DNA from: Bacteroidota bacterium
GTDB taxonomy: Bacteria; Bacteroidota; Bacteroidia; Palsa-948
NCBI GenBank assembly: GCA_016195025.1
Contig: JACQAL010000069.1
Coordinates: forward strand, 1 to 48,452
Length of the DNA stretch: 48,452 bases
Direction of reading: 5' to 3'
This document shows positions 35,590-45,482 of this stretch, in pieces. The first letter of the stretch is position 1. Each line of letters starts with the position of its first letter. A model generated the notes under the pieces. It saw only the letters and a program-made list of their open reading frames with translations. It searched no databases and was not told where the DNA came from. Made by a program: the position numbers and the translations under genes.

Positions 35590-36920
35590 AACTGAAATTT
35601 TCTTTCCTTCACATTGGAATTTATTTATTAATTCTTTCGCTCTTTCAGGGTAGTTTCATTATTCAATATTCTGCTTTGTTTATTTTCATTCTGATTTTTC
35701 TTTTTACGCAACAACCTGTAATTAAAAAAAATATTTTTCTTTTTATTCCTGTCCTGCTTATTTTAGTTGCTTTTATTTCTTATATCTATAATTACATTAA
35801 TGAAAGTGCCGATGGTTATACGTTTTTATTCTGGATTTTTTCATATCTGCCGCCAATCATATTAATGTGGATCATTATTTCATGCGCAGAGAGAATAGAT
35901 TTTTTCAATGCGTATAAATTTTATAAATGGTTGGTTTATTTTCAATCTTTCTTACTGATTATTTCTGCAATTCAAAATCATAAATTTATTGTAGGCGACC
36001 CGGCCAAAGGCACAGTGGGTGACGCTAATTGGGTTGCCTTTCATATTTGTGTTGTACTTTTGTATGAAATAGTCCGGATAATTATTTTATCAAAACAAGG
36101 AAAAATTTCTTTCACTAAAAATTTTTCTTCGTTTGCAGAAATATTATATTTTCTTGTTGTGTTGCTTATTCCTGAATCAACTGCAAATCTTGGATTCATG
36201 ATAATAATAATCGGATTTATTTTTTTCAATGAATATCTTTTACGTTATGTAAATTTTTTCAGAATAGTCCTTTTTATTTTAATTTCTATTTGCATAATTT
36301 TTTTTGTTTCCAAAACGTATGTATATGAACGGCTGGAAGATGCTGTTGTTAAACTTCAAAAAACCGAGATAGAAAAAAATCCATATTTATCAAAAGTCAA
36401 GATTTATAAAAATCTTTTTAGCGGTGAACTTTACAGTCAAACAAATTGGCTGCTCGGTTCAGGACCGGCTACTTTCACCAGTCGTAGTTCCGTTATGCGC
36501 ATGCCCGATGAACGAGTAAATGAATTTCCCATTGAACTTCCCTATTTCAAAAGCGAACTTTTTAAAAAATATATTTCCCCCATTTATGCCAATTGGAGAA
36601 AAACAAGAGAGCAATATGGAAATTTTGCTTCGCCACAAACAACAATAATTTCTGTATCGGTTGAACTTGGCCTGGCTGGAATTTTTATTTTCATTCTGCT
36701 TTTTTATTTTATTTACAGAAATAATAAAATCAAACATTATAGTAATGAATTTTTAAACTTGAAGAAATTTGTTCTTTACGTTACATTATTCTATTTTACA
36801 AATTTGTTTTATTTGAATTTCTGGGAATATCCTATTATTACTTTCACATATATCGTTTTTATATTTTCAATTTTGTACAATGAAAATCTTTCAACCACAA
36901 GAATAGTTTATGAGCATTGA
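35586..36920 (+). CDS. O-antigen polymerase/ligase-like membrane protein (Wzy or WaaL role)
   Basis: A 444-residue polytopic protein with about ten hydrophobic segments and a large soluble loop (about residues 245-360) between late helices. That is the layout of Wzy/WaaL proteins. The loop includes LGSGPATFTSRSS and the end reads SPQTTIISVSVELGLAGIFIFILLF, matching the family's terminal ELGLxGxxLF helix. It cannot be told from sequence whether it polymerises repeats or ligates chains; a second such gene lies at 42768. It is coupled to asnB and overlaps the next gene by 11 bases. Confidence 0.8.
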   Translation: MKLKFSFLHIGIYLLILSLFQGSFIIQYSALFIFILIFLFTQQPVIKKNIFLFIPVLLILVAFISYIYNYINESADGYTFLFWIFSYLPPIILMWIIISCAERIDFFNAYKFYKWLVYFQSFLLIISAIQNHKFIVGDPAKGTVGDANWVAFHICVVLLYEIVRIIILSKQGKISFTKNFSSFAEILYFLVVLLIPESTANLGFMIIIIGFIFFNEYLLRYVNFFRIVLFILISICIIFFVSKTYVYERLEDAVVKLQKTEIEKNPYLSKVKIYKNLFSGELYSQTNWLLGSGPATFTSRSSVMRMPDERVNEFPIELPYFKSELFKKYISPIYANWRKTREQYGNFASPQTTIISVSVELGLAGIFIFILLFYFIYRNNKIKHYSNEFLNLKKFVLYVTLFYFTNLFYLNFWEYPIITFTYIVFIFSILYNENLSTTRIVYEH

Positions 36921-38022
36921 GAGGCCAATTCTGATTCTTATTCAATCCACCGACTCCCCTATTCAGGAACATCTTAGTAAAGGAATTTGGTCCCGGCAGG
37001 AATTTACTTTAAAGCAATATGCAAAAAAGTTTTTAGTTTACTATTACACCTGCGATTCAAAAAATTTTCAATCAATAATGCCTGAAGGTGTGCTTCATAA
37101 AAAGCGGGAAATAACTTCTTCCGTATTTGGCATTCGGCATATTTTATATTATTTTTTTTTACTACTCAGTTCTTTCAAGTGGAGAAAACATAATTGTGTA
37201 GTGAGAATTATTGGTGTGAATGTTCCCGTAATTCCCTTATTAAAATGCATTTCAAAAAAATATTTTATAATCAGCTACCAGTTTGACTGGACATACGGAA
37301 TGAAAAAAGATTATAAGGGAATAAAGCCACTCGTTTCTGCCTTTGTACAAAGATGGGTAATTAATTCTGCCGACCATCTTATTTGCACCACTCAATGGCT
37401 GGCAGACATTGCAAAAACGAGATACGGGAAAAAAAATATTACTATAATTCCAAATTATGTCAATACAGAAATTTTCAAACCCTCTGCTGAAAAGAAAAAA
37501 CAAATTGTATTTGCCGGAAGATTGCACTGGTCAAAAGGGATAGATATTTTAATTAATGCCTTTAAAAGGTTTTCTAAAATAAAAGATGATTACAAACTAT
37601 TGATTCTTGGAATTGGTGAAGAAGAAAAAAGATTAAAACAGTCAACAATAAGCAATAAAAATATTTTTTTTACCGGTGCTCTTTCTAATAATAAAGTGGC
37701 AAAAATTTTCAGCGAATCTGAGATTTTTGTTTTACCCACAATAAATATGGAAGGCCATCCTAAAGCTCTTGTGGAAGCAATGGCTTCCAGATGCAAGTGC
37801 ATTGCATCAAATGTTCCCGGGAATAACCATGTATTAAAAGAAAGCAACTCAGAATATTTTCTTTTCGAAACCAAAAACCCAATCGATTTATGTAATAAAC
37901 TTATCTTTGCTACTCAAAATCATTTTTCTCACCAATACGATTATGCCTTAAAAATGTACTCTGCCTATACGTGTTTTGATAAAGAGTTTCAAATTCTTAG
38001 CGAAAAGAGGATAACATTCTGA
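36910..38022 (+). CDS. Glycosyltransferase, GT4 family
   Basis: A 370-residue GT-B enzyme. The C-terminal nucleotide-sugar half shows ITIIPNYVNTEIFKP, VFAGRLHWSKGIDILINAF, IFFTGALSNNKVAKIFSESE and the EX7E region EGHPKALVEAMASRCKCIAS. The N-terminal acceptor half has several hydrophobic helices, suggesting membrane association. It adds one sugar to the lipid-linked repeat; donor and linkage unknown. It overlaps the preceding membrane gene by 11 bases, and a 55-bp gap follows. Confidence 0.9.
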   Translation: MSIERPILILIQSTDSPIQEHLSKGIWSRQEFTLKQYAKKFLVYYYTCDSKNFQSIMPEGVLHKKREITSSVFGIRHILYYFFLLLSSFKWRKHNCVVRIIGVNVPVIPLLKCISKKYFIISYQFDWTYGMKKDYKGIKPLVSAFVQRWVINSADHLICTTQWLADIAKTRYGKKNITIIPNYVNTEIFKPSAEKKKQIVFAGRLHWSKGIDILINAFKRFSKIKDDYKLLILGIGEEEKRLKQSTISNKNIFFTGALSNNKVAKIFSESEIFVLPTINMEGHPKALVEAMASRCKCIASNVPGNNHVLKESNSEYFLFETKNPIDLCNKLIFATQNHFSHQYDYALKMYSAYTCFDKEFQILSEKRITF

Positions 38023-38077
38023 AACCTTTTTCCAAAAACTGCGTAAGGATAGCGCAAGTGCAGATTCTGGATCCCTT

Positions 38078-41000
38078 ATGAAAAACATTTCCCATTTTTT
38101 ACTTTTTTTATTGTTTTTTTGCATTTGTATTCAAAATTCTGCCCAGGAAATTATTCGTGATACAAATATTCAGCTTATCACACCTTCTGCAAATTTTTCA
38201 TTTAACATGAATGGTTTTCTTGATGGAGAAAATACTCTGACAAGAAATCCTTATACGAAAGTTTTTGAGCCGATGCTTCAAATAAAAATGACAAACAATG
38301 GAAATAAAAAAATATATACTCCAAGATTAGTGTTCAATAACCGCAAAAGATGGTTTACTATTGACGATATGCGCAATGAATGTTTTGCTGGAGCAGTTAC
38401 AGAAAAAGATAAAGCCCTTTCTCTCTGGAAATTTTTCAGGGATAACCGAGTACATGACTTAGGTCCTGACATGACTGACAATATCAGTGATCCTGTAAAG
38501 CTTTTGGGAGTATATGGATACGGGTTATGTTACAACACAAATTATTCAATGTGTTTTCTTGCTCAAACTTATAGTGCCTTCCCCTATAAAGGTTATGCGC
38601 CTCAGGGGTTGCACTATGTTTCGGAATTAAACTTTGGAAGCCGCTATGAGTATATTGATAGCGATATAGAAACCTTTTACCTGAAAAATGATAATACTAC
38701 TCTTGCCAACTCAAAAGAAATTTTTAGTGATAGAACTCTTATTCGCAGAACCAAGCATTATGGAATAGAAAATAATTTTAAACCAGACATAAATAATTAC
38801 GTGGCTAGTTTATATTATAAAAACGATTCGGCTTATTATTTTGGTTATATGGCGGAAAATTCCTATCACAAATTAGATTTTAATTTACGCCCGGGAGAAT
38901 CAATACTCTATGACTGGACAATGCCTTTGCAAATACACAACGATAATTTTATTTCCAATACTCAAAAAATTATTTACAATTCTCCTTATTCACTTTCCTC
39001 TCATCAAGATGCAATCAGCACTTTATTGCTGAATAATAATCCTCAAACAAACAGTGCGAAAAATTCTGTTGCAGCTAATGGAGAATTTTATTTCAAAACA
39101 AATTTTTATAATGCACCTCTTTCTGAGTTGGTAGATTATTATTCTAATCTTAGTGTCGATTCCTCTAACGAAGGAGGAATTTACTTAGAAACTGTTTCAA
39201 CGCCAGGAATCATAGTAATAAAGGTAACTTCTCCTTTTGTAATTGTCAATGGAGAAATTGCCGGAAAATTTGAACGCTACAATAGCAATGACAGTATTAA
39301 TATTTTTTTCTCAAAAGATTCTTCACTTTGGAAAGAAGTAACACATGTTAATCTGACAGGAAAATTTAACCAAACTTTTAATTTATCTTCCTTTATTGAT
39401 GGAAGTAATTCCAATGCACTTTACAACTATTATCTCAAATTTTTACTTTCCTCGCAAGATTCCATTCAATCTCTTCGAATAGATTCGCTTGAAATTCGTT
39501 CACAGTTTCAGGTTAGCAAATTTTTCCTTCCTCAGTTAAAACTTGGTTCAAATCAAATAGAATATTCAGATACTAATTCAAATGGCAGAGATTTGAATAT
39601 TGAAATTCGCTGGAAAGAATCCACTTTAAACACTCCGCCAGATCAGATTAATTCACCATTATTTCCGCAAGATACTTCTTCTGTTAATAATTTGAAATTT
39701 ACTTTTTCCTGGACTAAACCTTCTGACCAGGATGGAGATGCAATTGTAAATTATGAATTTCAGTTGAGCGACCGTTCAGATATGAAATTTCCCTTGTCCC
39801 CAACTTTTGAAACATATATTAGTGAAACGGATAGTATCAATGTTAATCCTTCTTTCAATATTCCCCAATTCGGTTTGCTGAACGATGGTACAAAATATTA
39901 CTGGAGAGTTCGGGCAAAAGACAATCGCGGAGCGTGGGGGAATTGGAGTCCGGTTTGGTCTTTTGTTCCTCATGGTGTGATGCCTCCTTTAAATGTTGCA
40001 TCAACTATAACGAAGGACAGCATATTAATTTCCTGGCAGCCAAACACAGGAGAAAATCCTGCCTATTACGAAATTCATGGAAGCAATGAATGGCTTGGTT
40101 TTTCTCCGGATAGTTCTACCTTAATTGGAAAAACTTTTTCAACTTTTTACTCATTGCCCTTGAATGCCGACAATAAATTATTCTATCGCATAATTGCTGT
40201 TTCGCAAACTGACGAACAAAGCTCTCCTTCAGATGTTTTGGAATTGCCTTATCCACATTCGCAAATAAAAATTGATTCTGTCTTTCCGGAAAAATTGTAT
40301 TTGCTTACTAATACTCCTGTTTCATTAAATTATTTTAGAGTTAATCCTTCAACATATTCAATCGTAAATCATCAAGATGATTTTATAACCACAATTCTTT
40401 ATGCCCCTTGGTGGATTTCATCTTCTGGAAATAGTGCTTCGGGTTTTGCAGATTCATCTATTTCATTTGGCATATTGGCAGATTCCTCAAAGGGAAAAAT
40501 TTCAGAGAAGTTTATTTCAACAACAACTAATCAATCACAAACAATTATCTTTTATTTGCCTTCAGCATATAAAAATTCCTCGCCCAACATTAGCAACATT
40601 ACTCCTATGGCAATTGCCGGAATGCCTTTCAAAGATTCTATTTTAATTTCAGATTTAGATTTGCCTTATGGAGATTCGCTGATTTCTATTTCGATTTCTA
40701 ATACGCCCGCATGGATGCAAACAAATATTTCGGACAATAAAATTCTTTTATCCGGAGCACCAGCTTTTTCCGATACCGGAAATTCAATGATTGTAATTTC
40801 TGCAATGGATAGATTCCATAGTCAGGAAATAAAAAATGATTCTTTCTCAGTCCTAATTCCTCTTAAAGTTTCTTTTGCTCACAGCAATGGAAAATGCACT
40901 TCACAAGTTTCATTTTTCGACTCTTCAATACTTCATGCACCGGACGACACCATTGTTTCTTGGAATTGGAATTTTGGCGATGGAAAAACAAGTTTCATAC

Positions 41001-41632
41001 AGAATCCAATTCATACGTATGACCCTTCGGGAAATTATCTTACTACTTTGAATGTTACAACCAATTACGGTTTCAATAATGCTTTTCAAAATCCTGTTCA
41101 GGTTTCTTCTCCTCCTTCTACATATTTCACAACTCAAATGAACTGTTCCGCTGATTGGGTTTGCTTTTTCGACAACTCAACAAGTAACGGAGGAAATATA
41201 ATTTCATGGCTTTGGAACTTTGGAGACGGTGACACAAGCAATCAACAAAATCCTTCTCATCTTTATGCATCTTCGGGCACTTATTCAATTGTGCTCACTG
41301 TAAGTTCTGATTCGGACTGCGCGAGCAATTTTGCCGATACTATAAATGTTTTCTTATCTGTTACTTCTGCCCCATCATTGACTCATACTAATGACTTTGA
41401 AATTTCCCCAAATCCAGTTAGCAACTATTTCACTCTAAAACTGTATGATGAAATGGCTTCGGGAATTCTTCGGATTTATAATTCGGTTGGCCAACTGGTA
41501 TATTTTGAACAGATTCATGATGGAGAATTGAAAAAAGAAATTCATATTGAAAATTCTTCTCAGGGAATTTATCATTTGTACATTCGTACAGCAGAAAAGC
41601 AGTGGGAAACAAAATTTCAAAAACTTAAATAA
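38078..41632 (+). CDS. T9SS-exported transglutaminase-like protein with FN3-like and PKD domains
   Basis: An 1184-residue exported protein. The signal peptide is residues 1-23 (ending NSAQ). Residues about 95-260 fit a transglutaminase-like cysteine domain: GYGLCYNTNY with Cys151, GLHYVSEL with His179, YEYIDSDIETFYLKND with Asp194 or Asp196, in the right order and spacing. A long beta region follows, then an FN3-like pair around residues 530-720 (FSWTKPSDQDGDAIVNYEFQ; ILISWQPNTGENPAYYEIHG). An Ig-like/cadherin-like domain follows, then two PKD domains near 945-1100 (NWNFGDGKTS, WNFGDGDTS). The chain ends in a T9SS type A sorting domain (FEISPNPVSNYF to the end). It lies inside the glycan locus between two glycosyltransferases and may act on, or attach to, the surface polymer; that is inference. 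Confidence 0.85.
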   Translation: MKNISHFLLFLLFFCICIQNSAQEIIRDTNIQLITPSANFSFNMNGFLDGENTLTRNPYTKVFEPMLQIKMTNNGNKKIYTPRLVFNNRKRWFTIDDMRNECFAGAVTEKDKALSLWKFFRDNRVHDLGPDMTDNISDPVKLLGVYGYGLCYNTNYSMCFLAQTYSAFPYKGYAPQGLHYVSELNFGSRYEYIDSDIETFYLKNDNTTLANSKEIFSDRTLIRRTKHYGIENNFKPDINNYVASLYYKNDSAYYFGYMAENSYHKLDFNLRPGESILYDWTMPLQIHNDNFISNTQKIIYNSPYSLSSHQDAISTLLLNNNPQTNSAKNSVAANGEFYFKTNFYNAPLSELVDYYSNLSVDSSNEGGIYLETVSTPGIIVIKVTSPFVIVNGEIAGKFERYNSNDSINIFFSKDSSLWKEVTHVNLTGKFNQTFNLSSFIDGSNSNALYNYYLKFLLSSQDSIQSLRIDSLEIRSQFQVSKFFLPQLKLGSNQIEYSDTNSNGRDLNIEIRWKESTLNTPPDQINSPLFPQDTSSVNNLKFTFSWTKPSDQDGDAIVNYEFQLSDRSDMKFPLSPTFETYISETDSINVNPSFNIPQFGLLNDGTKYYWRVRAKDNRGAWGNWSPVWSFVPHGVMPPLNVASTITKDSILISWQPNTGENPAYYEIHGSNEWLGFSPDSSTLIGKTFSTFYSLPLNADNKLFYRIIAVSQTDEQSSPSDVLELPYPHSQIKIDSVFPEKLYLLTNTPVSLNYFRVNPSTYSIVNHQDDFITTILYAPWWISSSGNSASGFADSSISFGILADSSKGKISEKFISTTTNQSQTIIFYLPSAYKNSSPNISNITPMAIAGMPFKDSILISDLDLPYGDSLISISISNTPAWMQTNISDNKILLSGAPAFSDTGNSMIVISAMDRFHSQEIKNDSFSVLIPLKVSFAHSNGKCTSQVSFFDSSILHAPDDTIVSWNWNFGDGKTSFIQNPIHTYDPSGNYLTTLNVTTNYGFNNAFQNPVQVSSPPSTYFTTQMNCSADWVCFFDNSTSNGGNIISWLWNFGDGDTSNQQNPSHLYASSGTYSIVLTVSSDSDCASNFADTINVFLSVTSAPSLTHTNDFEISPNPVSNYFTLKLYDEMASGILRIYNSVGQLVYFEQIHDGELKKEIHIENSSQGIYHLYIRTAEKQWETKFQKLK

Positions 41633-41667
41633 CTGCATTCTGATTTTTTCTTTTAATAATTTTTTCC

Positions 41668-42771
41668 GTGAATAAAAAGATAAGGTTAGTTGTTATCGGA
41701 CCCAGAGGTTTTCCCAATGTGCAAGGAGGAATAGAAAGTTTTTCGGAAAAATTATATCCTCATCTCATTGAAAAAGGATACTGCATTCAGGTTTTTTCTA
41801 TTAAACGCTATGCCAGCCATAAAGAATGGAATGGAATAAAGTTTATTCATATTCCTACTCCATCATCTAAAATTTTTGAAAGGCCGCTATATAATTTTTT
41901 ATCCACTATTTATTGCATTTTCAAACGCCCGGATTTAATTCATATTCACAGTATCGCTTCAGGAACTTTTATTTTCTTTTTGAAATTATTCGGACTAAAA
42001 ATTATTGCAAGGTATAATTCGCAAGATTATTTACATGAAAAATGGAATGTATTTGGAAAAATAATATTAAAAAATTCTGAGCACCAATTTTTATTGACAG
42101 ATTATATTATTACTAACAATAAAACATACCTTAAACATCTGCAAGCCAAAGGAAGAAAAAATAACATAACGCTTATTCCAAACGGAGTTGAAAAAAATAG
42201 CAGAGAAAAATATAATGGATTGCTTCAAGAATATTTTCCTAATATCAAAGAAAAATTTATTCTGTTTGCCGGAAGAATTACTCCCGAAAAAAATATTGAA
42301 ACATTAATTAATTCTTTTTTTCTTTTAAATCCTAAAGAAACAAGCTTAATAATTGCAGGTGGCGCTGCACATAATGATAATTACTTTGTAGAATTAAAAA
42401 ATAAATATTCAGATAAAAGAATTCTTTTTACCGGCAAACTTTATCGTGAAAAATTAAATTGTCTTTTTGCAAACTGTTCTTTGTTTGTTATTCCGTCCTT
42501 TTCAGAGGGAACTCCCAATGTACTTCTTGAAGCTTTGAGTTTTAACTGCAAAATACTTGCAAGTAAAATTCCAGCTCATCTTGATTTTTCTTTTCAGGAA
42601 GAAACGTATTTTAATCCAAATGATGTTAGCGAACTTTCTCAAAGAATAAATAACAAACTGCTAAATGATAATTTAGAAAATTATGAAGGGCTGCTTCAGA
42701 AACACCACTGGCTAAATATTGTTGAGCAAATACATCATATCAATCAGAAAGTTCTTAATATAGAATCATGA
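41668..42771 (+). CDS. Glycosyltransferase, GT4 family (DUF1972-type N-terminus)
   Basis: A 367-residue GT-B enzyme starting at GTG. The N-terminus RLVVIGPRGFPNVQGGIESF is the typical DUF1972 opening seen in rhamnosyl- and other GT4 transferases. The C-terminal half has ITLIPNGVEKN, FILFAGRITPEKNIETLINSF, RILFTGKLYREKL and EGTPNVLLEALSFNCKILAS with the EX7E motif. Donor and acceptor are unknown. It follows the T9SS protein by 35 bases and overlaps the next gene by 4 bases. Confidence 0.9.
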   Translation: MNKKIRLVVIGPRGFPNVQGGIESFSEKLYPHLIEKGYCIQVFSIKRYASHKEWNGIKFIHIPTPSSKIFERPLYNFLSTIYCIFKRPDLIHIHSIASGTFIFFLKLFGLKIIARYNSQDYLHEKWNVFGKIILKNSEHQFLLTDYIITNNKTYLKHLQAKGRKNNITLIPNGVEKNSREKYNGLLQEYFPNIKEKFILFAGRITPEKNIETLINSFFLLNPKETSLIIAGGAAHNDNYFVELKNKYSDKRILFTGKLYREKLNCLFANCSLFVIPSFSEGTPNVLLEALSFNCKILASKIPAHLDFSFQEETYFNPNDVSELSQRINNKLLNDNLENYEGLLQKHHWLNIVEQIHHINQKVLNIES

Positions 42772-44048
42772 TTGAAGCATTCAGAAAAAATAAAGACAAA
42801 TTTTTTTTTTACTGCCTTGCTTTAAGCATTGTCTCTCTCCCTTTTTCACTAAAGCTGAATAGTATTTCCATTATTATACTTTTTATATATTGGATTCTTA
42901 AAGATGGTTTAAAAGAAAAACTTGGCAACATTACCAGCCCGCTCTTTTATCTTTTCATCAGCTTATATTTTTTTCATGTAATTGGCATGCTCTGGACTTC
43001 AAACATTGAACATGGAAAATTTGAATTAGAAAAAAAATTGAGTTTGCTGATTTTCCCAATTATCATCGGAACTTCAAAAAAAATTTCCTTTGATGAAATA
43101 AAAAAAATATTAAACTATTTTGCTTGCTCCTGTACAATTGTTTCACTCATATGCCTTGCCTATGCATTTTACCGAGCAATGTCATCTGGAAATTTTTATG
43201 AAATAAATCCTGTGAGCAACTATGCTACGCATTATTTTTTTTATGAAGGCCTGTCGGAAATCTTTATTCATCCGATTTATTTTTCGGCTTTCATTTCTTT
43301 TTCGGCATTTGTAGTTTTAAAAAATATTCTGAAACTCCATGATTATTTTTCTAGAAAAAATATTTTACATTTTATCTGGCTGGCATATTTAATTGTTTTT
43401 CTTTTTCTTCTCTCTTCGCGAACAATGACCATTTCCTTTTTTTTAATTTCTGCATTCTATATTTTATATTTTTTTTTAAAAAACAAAAAAATATTTTTAG
43501 GCATTTCTATCACATCAGTTATGATTGCGATTTTTATCTCCTCCATTATTTTTATCCCAACAATTCACGAACGCTTTTCGGAAATATTTACTTCTTCCTA
43601 TTCTTTTAATAATAATCCCGAAACAAATAAAAATCTTTCGGGAAAACTTGATGATATTCAAATGCGTTTTGCGAAATGGTTTTTTACAATTAAAACAGGA
43701 AAAAAAACATGGATTTTGGGAACTGGAACAGGAGATGATGAAGATGAATTAATGAAAACATATCTTGAAAATAATTTTATGGAAGGTTATGTTCCGCAGT
43801 ATAATTCACATAATCAATTTCTGCAAACATGGCTTGGCTTAGGCGTAATCGGATTAGGAATTTTATTACTTAATTTACTTGCATCTTTTTATTTATCGCT
43901 CAAAAGAAAAAATATTATATACTTCTTTTTTATTTTTTTAATTACTGCATTCTGTTTTACTGAATCAATACTTTGCCGCCAGCATGGAGTAGTATTTTAT
44001 TCATTTTTTAATTCACTGTTTGCTTTCCATTTTTTTAAAGACAAATAA
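42768..44048 (+). CDS. O-antigen ligase/polymerase family membrane protein (Wzy_C)
   Basis: A 426-residue polytopic protein with about ten to twelve hydrophobic helices. It shows the Wzy_C hallmark in the late periplasmic loop: LGTGTGDDEDELMKTYLE, then YNSHNQFLQTWLGLGVIGLG. It is the better family match of the two polymerase/ligase-like genes in the locus, so one plausibly polymerises and the other ligates. The ATGA overlap with the preceding glycosyltransferase indicates coupling. The DNA is very AT-rich. Confidence 0.86.
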   Translation: MIEAFRKNKDKFFFYCLALSIVSLPFSLKLNSISIIILFIYWILKDGLKEKLGNITSPLFYLFISLYFFHVIGMLWTSNIEHGKFELEKKLSLLIFPIIIGTSKKISFDEIKKILNYFACSCTIVSLICLAYAFYRAMSSGNFYEINPVSNYATHYFFYEGLSEIFIHPIYFSAFISFSAFVVLKNILKLHDYFSRKNILHFIWLAYLIVFLFLLSSRTMTISFFLISAFYILYFFLKNKKIFLGISITSVMIAIFISSIIFIPTIHERFSEIFTSSYSFNNNPETNKNLSGKLDDIQMRFAKWFFTIKTGKKTWILGTGTGDDEDELMKTYLENNFMEGYVPQYNSHNQFLQTWLGLGVIGLGILLLNLLASFYLSLKRKNIIYFFFIFLITAFCFTESILCRQHGVVFYSFFNSLFAFHFFKDK

Positions 44049-44097
44049 TAGCGCAAATATTTTTCTTTCAACAAAAATCTGATATTTGTATTTCATT

Positions 44098-45477
44098 ATG
44101 CCCGGATTGTATTCCAGATTTATTAAGCCGATTCATTTTATAGGTGATGTTCTGGTCATCAATCTTTCATTCTTATTCTCCTATTACTTTACGTTCGGAA
44201 GGTTTGAAAATTTTTTCGGGCAACATTATCTTGGATTAATTTTGTTCTACAACATTGCATGGGTTGGAACAGTTTATTTTCTTGATGTATATAATTTGTA
44301 CCGTGTAACAGGATTTCTGAGCATCGCGTTAAATCTTTTCCGACATATATTTTTTTATTTTATACTTATTATTGCATTCAACGGGCTTGCAACCATTCTA
44401 TCTTATTCACGCCATCAGATTCTTGTATCATTTGCGTTTATTACTGCAGGAATAAGCGTGTGGAGATTTTCTACGTACATTCTTCTTCGGCTTTACCGCA
44501 AGAGCGGCTACAATTACCGCAAAGTGGTGATTGCCGGTTTCAATGATACTGCGCACGACCTGCATGATTTTTTTGTTTCGCACCCTGAGCATGGATATAA
44601 ATTCATGGGAATGTTTGACGATGAGGTGAATCATCTGCGCGTAAAAGGAAACCTGAAAGAGATGGAAAAATTTACTGTGGAAAATGAAGTGGATGAAATT
44701 TATTGCATACTCCCGCGCTTGTCTTCAGAACAAGTTTATGCTATCACTGAATTTGCCGACAATAATTTTATGCGCGTGAAAATGATTCCCGGACTGATGG
44801 AATTTCCTTACCGGAAATTCAAACTCGACTTGTATGATTTTCTTCCGGTAATTTCTGTCCGGAATATTCCGCTTGATGATGGCTTCAATAAATTTTTCAA
44901 GCGCACATTTGATATTATTTTTTCTTTTCTCGTTTGCACGGTGTTGCTCTCGTGGCTTCTTCCAATTCTTGCAATCGTGATTAAACTCGATTCAAAAGGT
45001 CCAATCTTTTTCAAACAAAAAAGAACCGGCCTGAACAACCGCGAGTTCTGGTGCCTGAAACTTCGCTCAATGCATGTGAATGAAGATGCGCATAGCATGC
45101 AGGCATCTTCAGATGACCCGCGAATAACAAGTGCGGGAAAATTGCTGCGTAAATTTAATCTCGATGAACTTCCGCAGTTCATCAATGTTTTTATTGGAGA
45201 TATGTCAATAGTTGGACCGCGCCCGCACATGCTGAAACATACGGAAGAATATTCGCAACTCATAGAAAAATATATGCTGAGGCATTTTATCAAGCCGGGA
45301 ATTACCGGGCTTTCACAGGCGGTGGGCTTGCGCGGAGAAACTAAAGAAACGAATTTGATGAAGCGAAGAATTAAAACGGATTTATATTATATAGAGAACT
45401 GGTCATTTTTCCTTGACATTCGCATAATCTTTCTGACTATTCTGAATATTTTTCGTGGTGACAAAAAAGCCGTATAA
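44098..45477 (+). CDS. Undecaprenyl-phosphate glucose phosphotransferase (WcaJ/WbaP-type)
   Basis: A 459-residue polyprenyl-phosphate hexose-1-phosphate transferase that primes repeat-unit synthesis. It has four or five N-terminal helices, a central CoA/NAD-binding-like domain (YRKVVIAGFNDTAHDL, about residues 135-245), then a membrane re-entrant helix and the catalytic domain: FFKRTFDIIFSF, GPIFFKQKRTGLNN, FWCLKLRSMH, LRKFNLDELPQFINVFIGDM and SIVGPRPHM. The D-E pair in NLDELPQ is catalytic in the family. ATG 44098 is preferred over a TTG 12 bases upstream because GATATTTG, a near TAnnTTTG, overlaps it. Codon use looks less AT-rich than in the preceding genes. Confidence 0.93.
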   Translation: MPGLYSRFIKPIHFIGDVLVINLSFLFSYYFTFGRFENFFGQHYLGLILFYNIAWVGTVYFLDVYNLYRVTGFLSIALNLFRHIFFYFILIIAFNGLATILSYSRHQILVSFAFITAGISVWRFSTYILLRLYRKSGYNYRKVVIAGFNDTAHDLHDFFVSHPEHGYKFMGMFDDEVNHLRVKGNLKEMEKFTVENEVDEIYCILPRLSSEQVYAITEFADNNFMRVKMIPGLMEFPYRKFKLDLYDFLPVISVRNIPLDDGFNKFFKRTFDIIFSFLVCTVLLSWLLPILAIVIKLDSKGPIFFKQKRTGLNNREFWCLKLRSMHVNEDAHSMQASSDDPRITSAGKLLRKFNLDELPQFINVFIGDMSIVGPRPHMLKHTEEYSQLIEKYMLRHFIKPGITGLSQAVGLRGETKETNLMKRRIKTDLYYIENWSFFLDIRIIFLTILNIFRGDKKAV

Positions 45478-45482
45478 AAAAA

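Noticed and set aside
44808-45293. 161-codon frame antisense to the priming transferase
   Set aside because: A shadow of a conserved gene with no family resemblance.
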